Source: Syngnathus acus (taxonomy: Eukaryota; Chordata; Actinopteri; Syngnathiformes; Syngnathidae). Taken from it: DNA of 64,000 nt. Each line of letters begins with the position of its first letter. Position 1 is the first letter of the stretch. Location of the stretch: NCBI RefSeq assembly GCF_901709675.1, contig NC_051099.1, positions 372,001 through 436,000 of the forward strand. Reading direction: 5' to 3'. The position numbers and the translations under genes are program-made. This document shows positions 12,333-24,772 of this stretch, in pieces. The notes beneath the pieces were generated by a model. It did no database searches, had not been told where the DNA came from, and saw only the letters and a list, made by a program, of their open reading frames with translations.

Positions 12333-15300
12333 GTAAGAGCGTTCCTTTGAGAATGACAGACGTTTAGGTGTCTGCGGTGCAAAAAATCAAGCACCTCCAA
12401 GTTAGATTTACAATGATCTACATTTCAAATGTTACCTTTTGCCAGTTAAATATGTCAGACCTAAACAGACTGCCTTGAAAAAAATGCATGTTAAGAGAAG
12501 TCTACAAAAACTTTGGTTGTCATGTAGCCTGTAAAATGAAACCCATTTCCAATCATTTTTAAAAAATGACTGATGTTAAGTCAAACAAGAAAGAAGCTTC
12601 ACTGTGAAAAAATATGCACTTTGAGTAAAGCATTGGCAAAACCGGTTGTCACTTTTATGTTTAGCGGATGTTATCGGCATCTGTTGAATGTTACTAATAA
12701 AGTAACTTTGTTATTTTTAAAATCAACTAAGGAGTAACGTGACTCAGTTAAAGTCAAGTCGTGAAGAACTTAACTTTGAAAGTCAACAAATTAGTCAAGT
12801 GACTTTCTGAAGGTAAGTGTGGTATGGGGATCAAAAGTCAACTTGAATTTCACAAGACACACCTTTGGTAATGCGGTCGTGTTATTGTGTCCACTTGTCA
12901 AACAAAACTTTGGGCGTTACTATCAAGGTTACCTGTAGAAGTATGGGGACCGGAAACATTGCCCCGATGAGGGATGGGTAAAAAAAAAAAAAAAGCCCTT
13001 CCCTTACTGGCCAACTGTGCGTTTGTGGCCACGTGTAAACGTGACCGGGCCGCGCTCGGAGGGGTTGCCATTGATTGTCCTCAAGGTCGGATGCAAAATG
13101 TCGATAGCCATCTCCGCCGGGGTGGGCCGACGGATGATGGGACGGAGTGACGTTGGAGGGGGGTGATGAACAGGAGGCATAACCAGCCACGGGGCGGAAG
13201 AGGGGATGAGGGAGGGAGGGAGGGAGGGAGGGAGGGGGGATGGCCGGATGAAGAAATGGATGAATGGATGATGGAGAAAAGGAGGGAGGGGATGAATGGA
13301 GTTGTTTTTTTGTTGTTGTTTTTTTTGCCAAGGCAGAAGCACGAATGCTCCAGCTAATGCACCGCACGACCGCAGCGCTACGGAAATGTGCGATTTGCAC
13401 CAAAAGACAACTTCACTGACTTTGAGTTGACTCACGTTGCTGGATAAAAGATGCAAAGTGAAAAAGTTCCAAGCCACTTTGGCAAGAAATCCCACAAGTA
13501 AATTTGCAAAAAGGAAAAAAAAAAAAGGAAGCTATTAATGTTCATCATCAAACATCATCCAAACGTCCTTTTTCCTTCTCAGTTTATCATGGCCCTCAGA
13601 GGACTTGATCAAAACTGCTGCGCTATGGGAACTTCCTCCCCAACTTTCCCTCAGATGGCCTTTCATCATATTTATATTTAAAAATCATTAATAGCGCCGT
13701 GATCCCTCGGTCATTGGCTGACCCTTCCCTTCCTGTGACTGCCCCCCCCCTCATCCCCCCTTTCTGGTCTTCAGTGTCTATTTCAGTCTTTCCGTCACGG
13801 TCAGATTCAGCACATCCGGTATCTCATCAAGTTTATTGTCATCCAATCCTGCTGCTGCTGCTCCCGGGAGGGCATCGAAGGAAGGGAAGCCTCCGGCCGG
13901 CTCTTAGTGCCTCGTTTATACCCGAGACCTGGATTTTGGGGGAGATGTGCAATAGCTTCGAAATCGGCGGGAGGTCTGCTACTTGTATAGTCTGACGAGC
14001 ATTTGAAAATTCAACAATTTTCTTCTTGGGAATGACACGGTATGTCCCCTCCACCACCACCCCACTCGCAGTGTTTTTTTAAAATAGCTAAGTTGCTCGC
14101 ATGAGGTCATCGCGGAGAGAGGCCCATTAAAAAGCCCCATCGACCGACCGGACTCAGCGGAAGTCAAAGGAAGAAAGGCATTTCGACCTTGAGCGAGCAT
14201 GTTTTGTCTCGAAAGCAGAAAGCAACATTTTTCGTACAACTCTTGCGTTGGATTACATCGCAGGGTGCACCTAATGAAGGGACCCGTGAGTCCTGAAAAA
14301 GTGTTTCTGTAGAAACCAGAGTCTCACAGTGCATCCTTTTGTGTGCGTGTGTGTGTGTGGTGGTCCACTGGTCCCGTCACACTGATACTCCCCTAGCAGC
14401 GCAAAAAGGGCCTTGCTCAAGTTACTTTTGCCTCCGTGAAGGTTTTCCGCATTCGCATTTGACTTTTATCATCATGGCTCCATCCGAGATGGCAAAGTTT
14501 TTTTCCCAAATGAAGCTGACACGATGGTCAACGAGTTGACTTGACACAATGAGGTTCAGAGCGTGACATTGACCCACCCGGCTTAAGCCTTAATTGATAC
14601 AAATGGTGCTTCTGTCTACCAACAGTCACTTCAAATGGTTGGTCTTGCTTTTATGGATGCTCTGTGTATTTTTGGGCATTCTCCCAAAAGGTCCTGTGAA
14701 GCGAGCAAGGTTTTTAATGCGAGACTTCTGCCTTTCTCCTTATCTACTTATCCATTCATCTGGAGCTTTTATTCAATTGACTCTACTTTGCTGCCTGTGC
14801 ATTTCCTGCACTTGTCTTTATTTTCCTTTCCGGAGCATATCTGACATCTTCACAGCTAATTTATGCAGCAACACAAGGCCCTCTTTGCCGGCCTAAACAC
14901 TGTCAGAAGCACTGACCTACATTTACGATGCAATCCGTATTGTAATATTTGAATGCATGAAATTGTATTGAATTACTTTGTTAGTCGCTTCGATTGTTTT
15001 ACTGTCGTTATGTAATGACATACGACCGCCGGGGCTTCTCTCTCGTGTAAAGCTTGCTCGATAGTTACTTCCATCTCGATATTAGTAGCGGGGTGTACAA
15101 ACATCCATATGTACACTAAGGTAACATGCTTGTTAGCTAGCTAATTTGTTGTTCGTTAGCTTGTTAACTAGACAGTTAGTAGAAAAATATGATAAAATAC
15201 CTGACTCTATAGTTACTTGTGGGTTACTAGTTAGCTCTCGGAAGAATCAAGCCAAGTTTATGCAAAACGTGATTCTACTGGCTATGTAGCATTAGCATCA

Positions 15301-15334
15301 GCTCATCAACTAACAAACACTCCCGTGTTTGCAG
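12333..15334 (+). other. candidate 5'-UTR intron of spry3
   Basis: About 3 kb without a coding exon. It contains a GGGA-rich block (13207-13237), A-runs (12980-12994, 13516-13528), a CTG cluster near 13850-13861 and a short GT run near 14340-14360. The 3' end is a clear splice acceptor; the 5' end is less certain. Confidence 0.4.
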
Positions 15335-15389
15335 GTTTATCCGATGTCCCGTGAGTGGTGCCACCCACCCTGGTACCGCCTACCCCGAC

Positions 15390-16298
15390 ATGGACCCCGC
15401 TCATTCCTTTAGGATGGAGCCGGACGGGCTGGACCTCCAGCATGTGCCGGTGTTGTCGCTCGACCAGATCCGCACCATCCGGGCCCACAATGACTACGTG
15501 GAGCGCCCGGTGGCACTGGAGCTGGCGACCCAGTCTGGATTTTTCTACCCCTACGACGAGCGGCGCCCACATGGAATATACTCGCAACACCCTCCGTCGT
15601 CCCGCAATGCGGCGCTACCCCGCAGTCAAAGTCAGCAGCACGCCCACATGTCCCGCGTCAGTCGCTCCAGCACCGTGAGCTCCTCCATGTCCCGGACCAG
15701 CGCCGGCTCTGACCAGAGGCTGTTGGCGGGTTTGACGCCCTCACACTCCGGCCTGACCTCTGTGGTGCGCACGCAACCGAAAGGGGAGCTCAAGGCCGAC
15801 ACCTCCCTCAGCAAGATTCGGGCCGAGGACGAGCCGGGCGGGCACCAATTCATCTGCGAGCGCTGCGCCCGCTGCAAGTGCCACGAGTGCTGCGCCCCGC
15901 GCCGCCTGCCCTCCTGCTGGGCCTGTGGGCAGCGCTGCCTGTGTTCAGCCGAGAGTGCGGTGGAGTACGGCACCTGCCTGTGCTGCGTCAAGGGCCTCTT
16001 CTACCACTGTTCGGCTCAGGACGACGAGGACAACTGCGCCGATCGGCCGTGCTCCTGCGCCCCGGCCCACGCCCTGGCCCGCTGGGGCACCATGGGCCTC
16101 CTGGCTCTCTGCCTGCCCTGCCTCTGCTGCTATCCCCCTGCCCGACTGTGCCTCGCCCTGTGCCGCATCGCCCACGACCGGGCCACGCGACCCGGCTGCC
16201 GATGCAGCAACACCAACACCGTGTGCCGCAAGATCTCTGCTTCCGACCCCAACCCGGGTCATCCCTCTGTGAGCAAGGCTGTGGAGAAGTCACTATGA
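15390..16298 (+). CDS. spry3: Sprouty homolog 3, RTK/Ras-MAPK signalling inhibitor
   Basis: A single uninterrupted coding exon of 302 residues (human SPRY3 is 288). The ATG at 15390 is the first in frame after the acceptor at 15334; the frame stays open further upstream but without an ATG. Near the N-terminus, LSLDQIRTI is followed by the family tyrosine motif NDYVERP (Tyr36), equivalent to the Cbl/SH2-interacting tyrosine of other Sproutys. A serine-rich segment spans about residues 88-107 and continues into SDQRLLAGLTPS. The Sprouty cysteine-rich domain covers about residues 154-279, including CLCSAESAVEYGTCLCCVKG and PGCRCSNTNTVCRKIS. Paralog choice rests on NDYVERP, SDQRLLAxxTPS, VVRTQP, CLCCVKGLFYHCS, DDEDNCAD and the EKSL ending; human SPRY3 ends EKSV and SPRY1/2/4 differ at these points. 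Sproutys are membrane-recruited, palmitoylated feedback inhibitors of FGF and other receptor kinases. Very GC-rich codon use. Confidence 0.95.
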   Translation: MDPAHSFRMEPDGLDLQHVPVLSLDQIRTIRAHNDYVERPVALELATQSGFFYPYDERRPHGIYSQHPPSSRNAALPRSQSQQHAHMSRVSRSSTVSSSMSRTSAGSDQRLLAGLTPSHSGLTSVVRTQPKGELKADTSLSKIRAEDEPGGHQFICERCARCKCHECCAPRRLPSCWACGQRCLCSAESAVEYGTCLCCVKGLFYHCSAQDDEDNCADRPCSCAPAHALARWGTMGLLALCLPCLCCYPPARLCLALCRIAHDRATRPGCRCSNTNTVCRKISASDPNPGHPSVSKAVEKSL

Positions 16299-18206
16299 CA
16301 AGCCTGGATGGGTGGCAAGGAGATGCCAACCATTTACTAGTGTTCACCTACCTTGTATGCAGCCACCTGTTCTTCAGCTTGAGAGGGACCAAAAGCTTTA
16401 CCGTGCCTGTTTGCCTTGGAAACCAAAAGCTGAACCTGAAGAAGAACTGAACTGAACTGAACTCGCCTTCCTCCTTCTGCCTAATCGGGACGTCCGACAC
16501 GCATTTATTTATTTATTAACAGACCGACGCTTTGTGGTCGACAGCCGCCCCACGGACTGGATCACCAGCTCACGGTTCTACTACAACGGATTAGGAAATG
16601 TAGAGACTTCCCCTGGAAATTCGAAGGCCAAGGAACTGACAAATTAAACATGCAGACAGTCACAGCACATCTGGAAAGCTTTGACACGCCCGAGAAATGG
16701 GACCACACACGCAATCTCAATGCCATTAAGCTCATTTGTATGAAGTGGACACACGGTACTGCACCAAAGTGGCAGGCCATCGTGGCAAATCGCATTTGGG
16801 TCTGGTCGTAGGCAACCTTCTGGTTCCTGGAGGATCAGAATAAGGTTTTTGGAGCTATCGACTACATCGGACACCAAAATCAATGGGTTCTACATGCCAC
16901 GCCTCTAGAAAATATCAGAGAAATGGCTTTGAACTGAATCTGGCAATCACTGGTGGTAGCTTAGCTATTAGGCTCATTTCTACGAAGCAGATGCACGGTG
17001 CTGCACTGAAGTCGAGGGCCCCCAAGGCAAATCACAGAGCTGGATGTTGGATTCTGGCACTGTACCCACTTTTAATGTGGTCCTCCACCAGTTAGCAACA
17101 GTTTCCATGTGCTACCCGTCTTGTACAAATGCCTTCGAAGTGAACTTGTCCTCATCCCAAGTCGATGACAGCCTCGGACTTTTAGTGCACGCGGGTGACT
17201 TCCTGGTTCCCGGAGGATCAGATGGTTGAACCTACGACGACGCCCACACTTTTGACTAGTATGCAGAAAATCTCTTGGAATTTGTTCTTTGATTGATGGT
17301 GGTGGCCTCAGACTTCAGTGCAGTACCCTACGAGGTTTTCAATGACAGGGTGGGCTGGGTGGACATTTGTCCTTCGAGTCTGTGTGTGTCTGCGTGTGAA
17401 GAAGGAGTTGTCTTTGTCGTCGTCTTATTTTTAGCCTCGCCGCTACATCTTTGCGCCGGTCCGCTCGGGTTTCTCGCTCTGTCGCGCGCGTAAAAGGCCG
17501 CTGCCCGAACCCCGGTCGGTCCTCCTCGCATCGCTCGCTTGCCTGCGTGGCTGCCCGCCTGCCCTTTCCGCCAGTTTATTCTAACATCCCTCCGGCCGCG
17601 TCTGGCTCTCCTCTTTGGCCGGCCAGTGGGCTAAAAGCCTCCCGTCGAGAGTTGATCAGACGGGCAATTATCTCCGTGATTGCTCTTAATGGGCCAGACG
17701 AGAACGCAGGAAGGAGTTGCGGTGTTCTGGCGGACGGAGAAGAAGGCGGGACGGAGGGGGGAAAAAGGACGAGGCTCAAGTTTCCTGACGTGTGTGTGTG
17801 TGTGTGTGCATGTGTGCGCATGTTTTCAAGTGAACGTGCGTGCGTGTGTGTTTGTGGGATGCATGAAAACAACACCCGACGCGTTAAAACCTTCCTTTGC
17901 CATTCTATTTTTATATGCAATTACGAGCGAGTGGGGTTGAAATGGTTTTTTATTGTGCTTCCACGGTTGTCAATTCAGGAACTTTTGCGGCCAAGAACAC
18001 TGACAAAACAATCCAAAAAGGATGGTCAAGGATTTAGTAGGATTGTCTTTGCACAAAGATGGAAAAGATCAGATTTGGCAGCACAACATTGTGAAACGAT
18101 TGTTGTTTTTTGGCAGCCAATCCGAGAATAGACAATGAGCTGAACCTTTATGCAAAGTGGCATTTGGAACTGCTCCTCTTGAAGAAACTCTTTTTCTTTG
18201 AATAAA
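16299..18206 (+). other. probable spry3 3' UTR and flank
   Basis: No coding content. It holds an ATTTATTTATTTATT motif at about 16503-16517, typical of unstable regulatory mRNAs, and a diverged internal direct repeat (16692-16845 against 16917-17225). A purine-rich/GT stretch lies near 17700-17860. AATAAA at 18201-18206 is a possible polyadenylation signal. Sprouty transcripts often have long 3' UTRs, but the true end is not visible from sequence alone. Confidence 0.4.
16692..17225. repeat. diverged direct repeat downstream of spry3
   Basis: Two related segments in the same orientation. Copy 1 (from 16692) and copy 2 (from about 16917) share AGAAATGG, then TTA(A/G)GCTCATTT near 16726 and 16968, then CACGGT(A/G)CTGCAC near 16752 and 16993 and GGCAAATC near 16783 and 17026. 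TTCCTGG(T)TTCC(T/C)GGAGGATCAGA recurs near 16818 and 17199. Copies are perhaps 70% alike with indels. Confidence 0.55.
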
Positions 18207-18329
18207 AACAAAACTTGAATTCATTCTCGGATGTGCGCATAGAGGTAGGTACGTGTTATATTTGATATTTCTTTCTTTCACAAAGATTACATACATCATG
18301 GGATTTTTTCCTTTTTGGTTTGCGGTTAA

Positions 18330-18425
18330 GGTTAGCTCCAGCGGGTGTGGGCAACCTTTTTCCAATCTGGGGCCATTGCAGTCCTCCAAGGGCTATATTG
18401 ATCGATTAAAAATGAATGAAGTTGT
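18330..18425. mobile_element. fragment of hAT-type MITE
   Basis: CCAGCGGGTGTGGGCAACC, followed by TTTTTCCAATCTGGGGCC and TTGCAGTCCTCC, resembles one end of the common vertebrate hAT non-autonomous elements that begin CAG-GGGTG-GCAAAC. No matching opposite terminus was found within a few hundred bases, so it is a truncated copy. It is distinct from the complete element at 19557. Confidence 0.45.
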
Positions 18426-19548
18426 CTTATTGTTATTATTATGAATGATGTCAGTTTTCTTTTTTTCTATTTCAATGGTTGGCCGGATCAAAACATCTTA
18501 GACGAAGGAGCTGCATGTTGCCCATTCACTTTCGGTTGCCCACTCCCCACCTCACTCAGTATAACCACGACACATGCTTTCGGTACACAATTGGCATTCG
18601 CTTTGTTCATTGTAGAGAAATGTAAGGAGAGTACAGTATATCGGAGCAAATATAAATCGAGGTCTATCTCAAAGTCGAATCTTATTCTTATTACGATGAT
18701 ACGAGCAGTACGCGTTACTTTGCCGATGTGGTGTTCTTGTTTATTTATTTACAGACGAATGGCCACCTTTGGCGTGTAATACGAGATGACGAGCGTGCCA
18801 GTCGTTTGGCATTTTGTTGTTGTTGTTGTTTTTCTGGCTTTTTGGTGCGGCTGCCGACGAGCATCCAATAAAGAGGAGCTTTCCAAACGAGCATCGACGA
18901 GCATCCGTGTGTGTTTTGTTACGGGTGGAAACGGAAAAAAATAAAAACCTGCTGTGAAATGACAAGGATATTTTCCCCAAAAAGTGGAAGAGAATCCGAC
19001 ACAAAAAGAAAAGAAACGATCAAGGCGGCACAATATCAAACAGTTGGAAAATTCATTCAATTCATTTGTACATTTAGAACAGTCCTTTTGAAGAGCACTT
19101 TTGTCCAAGTACAGGTCTCGCTAGGTGCTGCCGTTTTGGTTAGCGTTAGCCTTCTAACATCTTGTTTACTGAGCGATTCATGAAGAATGTGTGCCGAGGG
19201 CTTCCAAAGAAACTCTTCCTGCTTTTCAAGTGAACAGACAACCAGCCTTTGACCCCTCTGTCAAAGCAAGTGAGTCCCCCCCACTCGTCCCCCTCGGGAG
19301 TCCACCTCCCAGCTGTCCGTCAAGCGCCCATACAACTGTCAATCAATCAGGGAGCTTCCGCAGAATGTTTACTCCGATTTTTTTCTTGTTTACAGCTGTC
19401 AACACAGAGCGGTCCAAATGAACCAGGGGTCAGAGGTCAGAGAGAGCGCCAGGAAGGAAAATGAATGGCAAATTGACTCATTTCAGTGAACAATATGACA
19501 TTTGGTCAGTTTGTCCATCATGAGTAGAACCACAAGAAAGTTTCTTTG

Positions 19549-19896
19549 GTTTAAAGCAGGGGTGTCAAACTCTTTTTTTCCACGGGCCGCACTGTAGTCA
19601 TAGCTTCTTTCGGAGGGCCATTATGACTGTCAACCCAAATCAATGTATGAGCGAGCCCCTCATATTATATACAGTAAAAGCTACAGAACAAACTGACAAA
19701 TAACTTGTTTTCAAATCAGACGAGTAAAAACGGGTCAAATATTAAAAAAAAAGACATGATTGAAAGTGAAGACAATTTGCAATTCTAGTAATGACACATG
19801 AATTTGATGCACAATTTGTCTTCGCGGGCCACATCAAATGACGTGGCGGGCCGTATCTGGCCCCCGGGCCTTGACTTTGACACCTGTGGTTTAAAG
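19549..19896. mobile_element. hAT-type MITE with 8-bp target-site duplication
   Basis: A 332-bp element (19557-19888). It starts CAGGGGTGTCAAACTC and ends GACTTTGACACCTGTG, giving imperfect terminal inverted repeats of about 14 bp. It is flanked on both sides by the identical 8-bp word GTTTAAAG (19549-19556 and 19889-19896), the target duplication length expected for hAT transposases. Subterminal GGGCCGCA near the left end and GGGCCACA and GGGCCGTA near the right end are typical of this widespread teleost family. It has no coding capacity, so it was moved by a transposase encoded elsewhere. The perfect duplication suggests a fairly recent insertion. Confidence 0.92.
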
Positions 19897-21155
19897 TGGC
19901 CATTTTAGACCAAATCTAAAGTCCAGACTGAAATCTGACAAACTGCCATCACACACATAAATGTCGACGTTAGTAGGAGAAAAAGAAAAGTTTGGCAGGG
20001 AGGAGGATGCGGGGATGGCGGGTGGGTCCGGTGGGAGGGGGGTGGGATGGGAATGTTATCTGCAGGGGTCACGCGGTCAGGCTAGAACTTTCAACTCGCT
20101 TCCTGTTCCTGCCGCTGGTATGACAACAACATCAACAACTCCCCTCTGGAATTTGAAAGCCTCCCCCCCCCCTGATTTCTTTTTTTTTTTTTTCTTTCTT
20201 TCAGAAAACAATCCTTTTGCAAAGAAACAAAAAATCAAACGCGGAAAGTCCGTCAGGGGTGTTTGGCTTGTGTTCAAGCATGCAGCTGCGATGCTCAAGG
20301 ACAGCGATAAAGCATCTGCTGGCTCACTCGCTCACGGCATGTTCCCACCCTCTTCAAGAGCTCGCTTTTGTGCTGCTTGTACAAGATGAGAAGATGGCGG
20401 GGGAAAAAAGTGAAATTGTCGCTTCTACCTCATTTCTTACGCCAAACTCTGAACAATGCTCCGCCCACCATCGAGGCATTAAACCATTTGGAATTTTTCT
20501 CCTCCGGGTTGGAGGCTCGGCACGAGCTCGACTTGATCATGCAAACCACTCTGGGGTCATTTGTGGCTGAACCCCTAAAGAGGGAGGGACGGACGGACGG
20601 ATGCACCGAGACGTAGCACTTAACCTCGCGGCAGTGCCATTACGGCTCAGGAAATATGCTGAATTATTCAATCGCTTCCTCTGGCTGCATCCTCTCGCAC
20701 AGGATGCACAATGGAAATCACCGACTCGCTCTCTCCACGGGTTGCCAACTTACAAGCTTGACCTACATTACCAGATAGGCACCACAAAATATTCACCTTT
20801 CAGCCTTTCCACAATTGTGCCATTATTATGATTACTATCGGTCGTTGTATTTTTATTGAACCTAGGTGAAAATGTGTGTATGAGTTGAAAAAACACCAAA
20901 GACAATTCAAAGTAGAATAAAACTGAAAATAAATAAAAAATGAAAGCAACCCTAAAAAGCATAATGTGCCAATATATAGGGGCCAGTTTGGTGCTGTGGG
21001 AGATTCATGGCCAGGGGGTCAAAGGGGGGGGGGGGGGGTGTTAAATTTTGTGTTTGCTGCCAGGAAACAGGAAGTCGGTTGTTAAAGGTTGGCGAGTGCC
21101 TTGCGCATTGAAGCCAGCTTTCTCCCACACTGGGCCAGAGTGGAAATGAGCCAGC

Positions 21156-21222
21156 GGATGGATGGATGGATGGATGGATGGATGGATGGATGGATGGATG
21201 GATGGATGGATGGATGGATGGA
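21156..21222. repeat. (GGAT)n microsatellite
   Basis: About 17 perfect tetranucleotide copies. Confidence 0.97.
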
Positions 21223-22124
21223 GGCTCTCAACAACTCGGGGTCATGACGACGGCCTTGTGGGGGACAAGGAGCCACAGCGCACGTGTTTGTCCAAAACTC
21301 AATATTTCATCCACTTTGTTATTAGTGGAATCCTGTCACACGTGGTTCATGACACAGTCCGTTTTTTACTGTTTTGGAAAGATTGTAGGTTACAGTAGAG
21401 GCCACTTGCGAGAGCTCCTGTTTGTGTTATGGCTCTCTCTGCTGGTCTTGGAGAGAAATACATTTCAATACATTTTTTAAATGATATTTAAATTGCATTT
21501 GAACTTTCCTGTGGTGATTTGAACATTTTTCATTTCATTCCATTTAACGTAGTTATTTTCTAAAATATACATCCATACTTCAGCCTTTAATTGTTTTATT
21601 TGTATTTTATTTCCACTTAAAATTGATGTAAATTAAAAAACAGAATAGTGATAATAATCATTTAAGTTGGACTTGATGTCATTTTAAAGCGTACTACGTT
21701 TTATTGCTAAACTAGCGTTCTCATTGGAAATGTAGTTGGCATGCAGTACTTCAGTTGCCCAAACAGTGTCAGCATCTGCGCACTTTTTTTGTGACTGACT
21801 GGCAGATTATCAAGTACACATAGGGGTTGCAAAAGTTCAAGTAAAAAGTCGTCTGAAAAATGCTCAATTAAAGTACAGATACTGGAGAAAAATGCAGTAC
21901 AGTGACAAATGATTTGTATTTCCTCCCTTTGAAATGTGAATACACTCCTCATATTTTTGGGCAAATATTCGACCATATCCCTTCAGGAGATAAGACCAAA
22001 TAAGTAACACTGTCCAAATTGCTGCCAACAGCCCCCCCAAAGTGTAAGAGTCCAAATTAGGGCCTATCAGCTATTTTGTACTTAGTGCTACCTGATGGTA
22101 AAGGGGGACGTGCATTTGAGGGAA

Positions 22125-22126
22125 GC

Positions 22127-22171
<45 letters not shown>

Positions 22172-22173
22172 GA
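22125..22173. repeat. (CTGT)n microsatellite
   Basis: About 12 perfect copies of the same motif as the array near 1.95 kb; flanks are not similar, so this is not a segmental duplicate. Confidence 0.97.
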
Positions 22174-22341
22174 AGCTGACACAGGATCGAGTGGAAGGGT
22201 TGAGGGGGGAGGGGTGCAATTCTTTGAGAAAATACACTGATATGAAATTCACACGGCGGCACTCAGACCTGCTGAGCACAATACATGGAGTTCATTCAAG
22301 GGTCGCTGGAAACTGCATGAATAACCTCTGAACCCCAAGTG

Positions 22342-22367
22342 ACACACACACACACACACACACACAC
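22342..22367. repeat. (CA)13 microsatellite
   Basis: Perfect dinucleotide array. Confidence 0.95.
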
Positions 22368-23320
22368 GAGCGTGATCAATAAAGAGCGCTGAGGGAGGTT
22401 AGTTGTCACTCACCGGTGGCAGCGGAGTGCAGCGAAGTGGAGATTCAAGCAGAATCCAACACTCGAGTGTTTTGCCTGGTTCGTATTTGGCTGTTGGTAG
22501 GGAGATCACTTTCATCCGAGAGGAGACTGAGGGCAAAATACAGCAAAATCAACAGTTGTCAAATTGTTTCCATTTGAGAGATGAGGCACAGCAACAGGTT
22601 AAAGCTAACATTAGCATTTGACGCTGGTCTGTCTACTGGTAAGGGAACAAATATTATCCAAGAGGAGACTATGGGCAATAAAGTGGAGAGTGTGGACTTC
22701 ATTGATGCAGCGTTCTGTAGTTGACAAACAAAACGGCAAAAAAAAATACTTCACTTGTGATGTTTGGACTCGGCGGGGGACACCCTGAGGTGGATTTCAA
22801 CTTGAATCCTATTCCGCCGGATTTCGGGTCTCCCTCGTGTAACGCCGCCGGGAGCCTTCAAAGGCGGCATGGGCAAACGCACCAGTTTGATATTCAAATT
22901 TAGCGTTTGATTTTTTGTGTGTGTTGCTCGCCCGTCCAAATAAAAGCATCCGCAGATCAAATGTTGACGTGCTGCTGAAACATGGCCGACACATTGGGTC
23001 AGACACTTCTTCTATCTAGGCTAACAACTAGCTAGCAGGCTAGCAAACAATACACAGACTGCTTTAGGTTGAGGATAAATAGTCACGAGACCAATTCCAT
23101 GTCTAATTTGTTCAAATTGGACAACAAATATCAAACAAACAATTCATAACAAAACATTCGAGAGGAGAATGAGGGCACTACTACCGAGTGGAGACTAAGG
23201 GGAAAGTACCGCACACATTTGGGGAAGCGTCAGAGTCCTACAAGGATTAGCCAAACTAATTGGTAATTCTCTTTTTAACAATAAAAAGGGTTCAGCTACC
23301 CATTCTTGCGGAACATGGTT

Positions 23321-23324
<4 letters not shown>

Positions 23325-23402
<78 letters not shown>
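23325..23402. repeat. (TG)39 microsatellite
   Basis: Perfect 78-bp dinucleotide array. Confidence 0.97.
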
Positions 23403-23406
<4 letters not shown>

Positions 23407-24772
23407 TCTGCATATTTTTACTGCTGGAGTATTCTCATTGTTTTGAGGTTTTGATTCTTTTAAACCATTTGAGTTGATTTTTTTGGTGAACATATCTATG
23501 CATGTCAATTTTGTCTCCAACCAGATAATGGTTGGTCGGGTTGGGTGGGGGCTGTTTGTCAGTTGCAGACGTCCGACTTCTGTTTTCCTGCATTTTTCCA
23601 CCAGATGTAAAAAAGTGATCAAAATCCCAGAAGGCCTCATTACGCCGAGGCCCTCCCGAGAGCTTTAAGGTCTTCACGTAACGATTGAAATATGATTTGT
23701 ATTAAAGCCCGACTAGTCAGCGTCCTTGAGCCTGCGCCTCAAATTAGCGGGGAAAAAAGCGAGAGCTATCCCGCCCCCTTCCAAATGCCAAATGAAAAGC
23801 TGTAACACTCAATAAGAAGGTGAGATGGTTTCACGCCGTCGTTTCTTTGATGAATTAAAATACGCGTTGATGGCGTTTGATATCACCGAGCATGAAAATC
23901 CCAAGAGGGGACCTCGCGCTTGTTAATGGAAATTGTTTAGTTCTACAAATATTCCCGACATAATTTCCCCATTAATACTCACAGTGTACTTCCTGAAACG
24001 CATACGAAAAAACTGATAAATGATAAGAAATCAACTGAAATTGAAAGAAAGACAATACAGCATATCATAAATTAGGCCAATTTGGTGTACTCACAAAATA
24101 TTATTCTAAATGATTGTTACTTCTATTTACAATTACAAGGAATTATTTATTCATGCTTATGTTTGAGGATATGTCTATGAATTTAAAAATATAGCTCATC
24201 ACATATTCTTATATAGCTGTTTCATAAGTGTTATTAAATGGTAAGATATAAATCAAATGACTTGATCATTACTTGTAATAAAGAATTGTATTTGTGTTTG
24301 AATTGTTTGTATATTTTCTACTGTCATAGAATGCAGCTCATTCCATTATTTATGTATTTTTAGAAAAATCGCTCGGTGACTCCCCCTGCTACTGTTTCAC
24401 CCTCGTCACATCCCTCTTTCAACCCTCACGTCCCCCCCTTGCGTGACCCCGAGAAAAAGACGAAGGAAGGGGTAAAAAAAACAAAAAAAAACAACAACTC
24501 TAGCTCTACTCTGCCTTCCCCACACGTTCTCTTCTGGCTTCCCAACTTGTCTGGGAGAGAGTGAAGCTTTGAAAGAGGCGTCTATCGATCGGCCTCCGCC
24601 ATCATTGTGAGCCGGTATCGATCGCTCTCGCATAGCGGAGAGGAGTCGGAAGGAGGTTCCGATGAGGACTCTGGGAAAAAGTGATTGGCAGTTGTCGTGA
24701 GAAGCGGGAACTTAACGAGGTACCCGTGCCCAGTTACAAGTGACAACAATCATCTATCTGTATGGGAACACT

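Larger units (their letters stand above)
19897..24770. other. intergenic, repeats only
   Basis: No exon recognised. The stretch includes T- and G-runs (20180-20194, 21026-21039) and several tetra- and dinucleotide arrays listed separately. The rest is AT-rich, ordinary-looking sequence; 24.0-24.4 kb is especially AT-rich. Confidence 0.5.

Noticed and set aside
15351-15389. Upstream extension of the spry3 frame
   Set aside because: The frame is open but has only GTG, no ATG, before 15390; homologs begin near the ATG at 15390.
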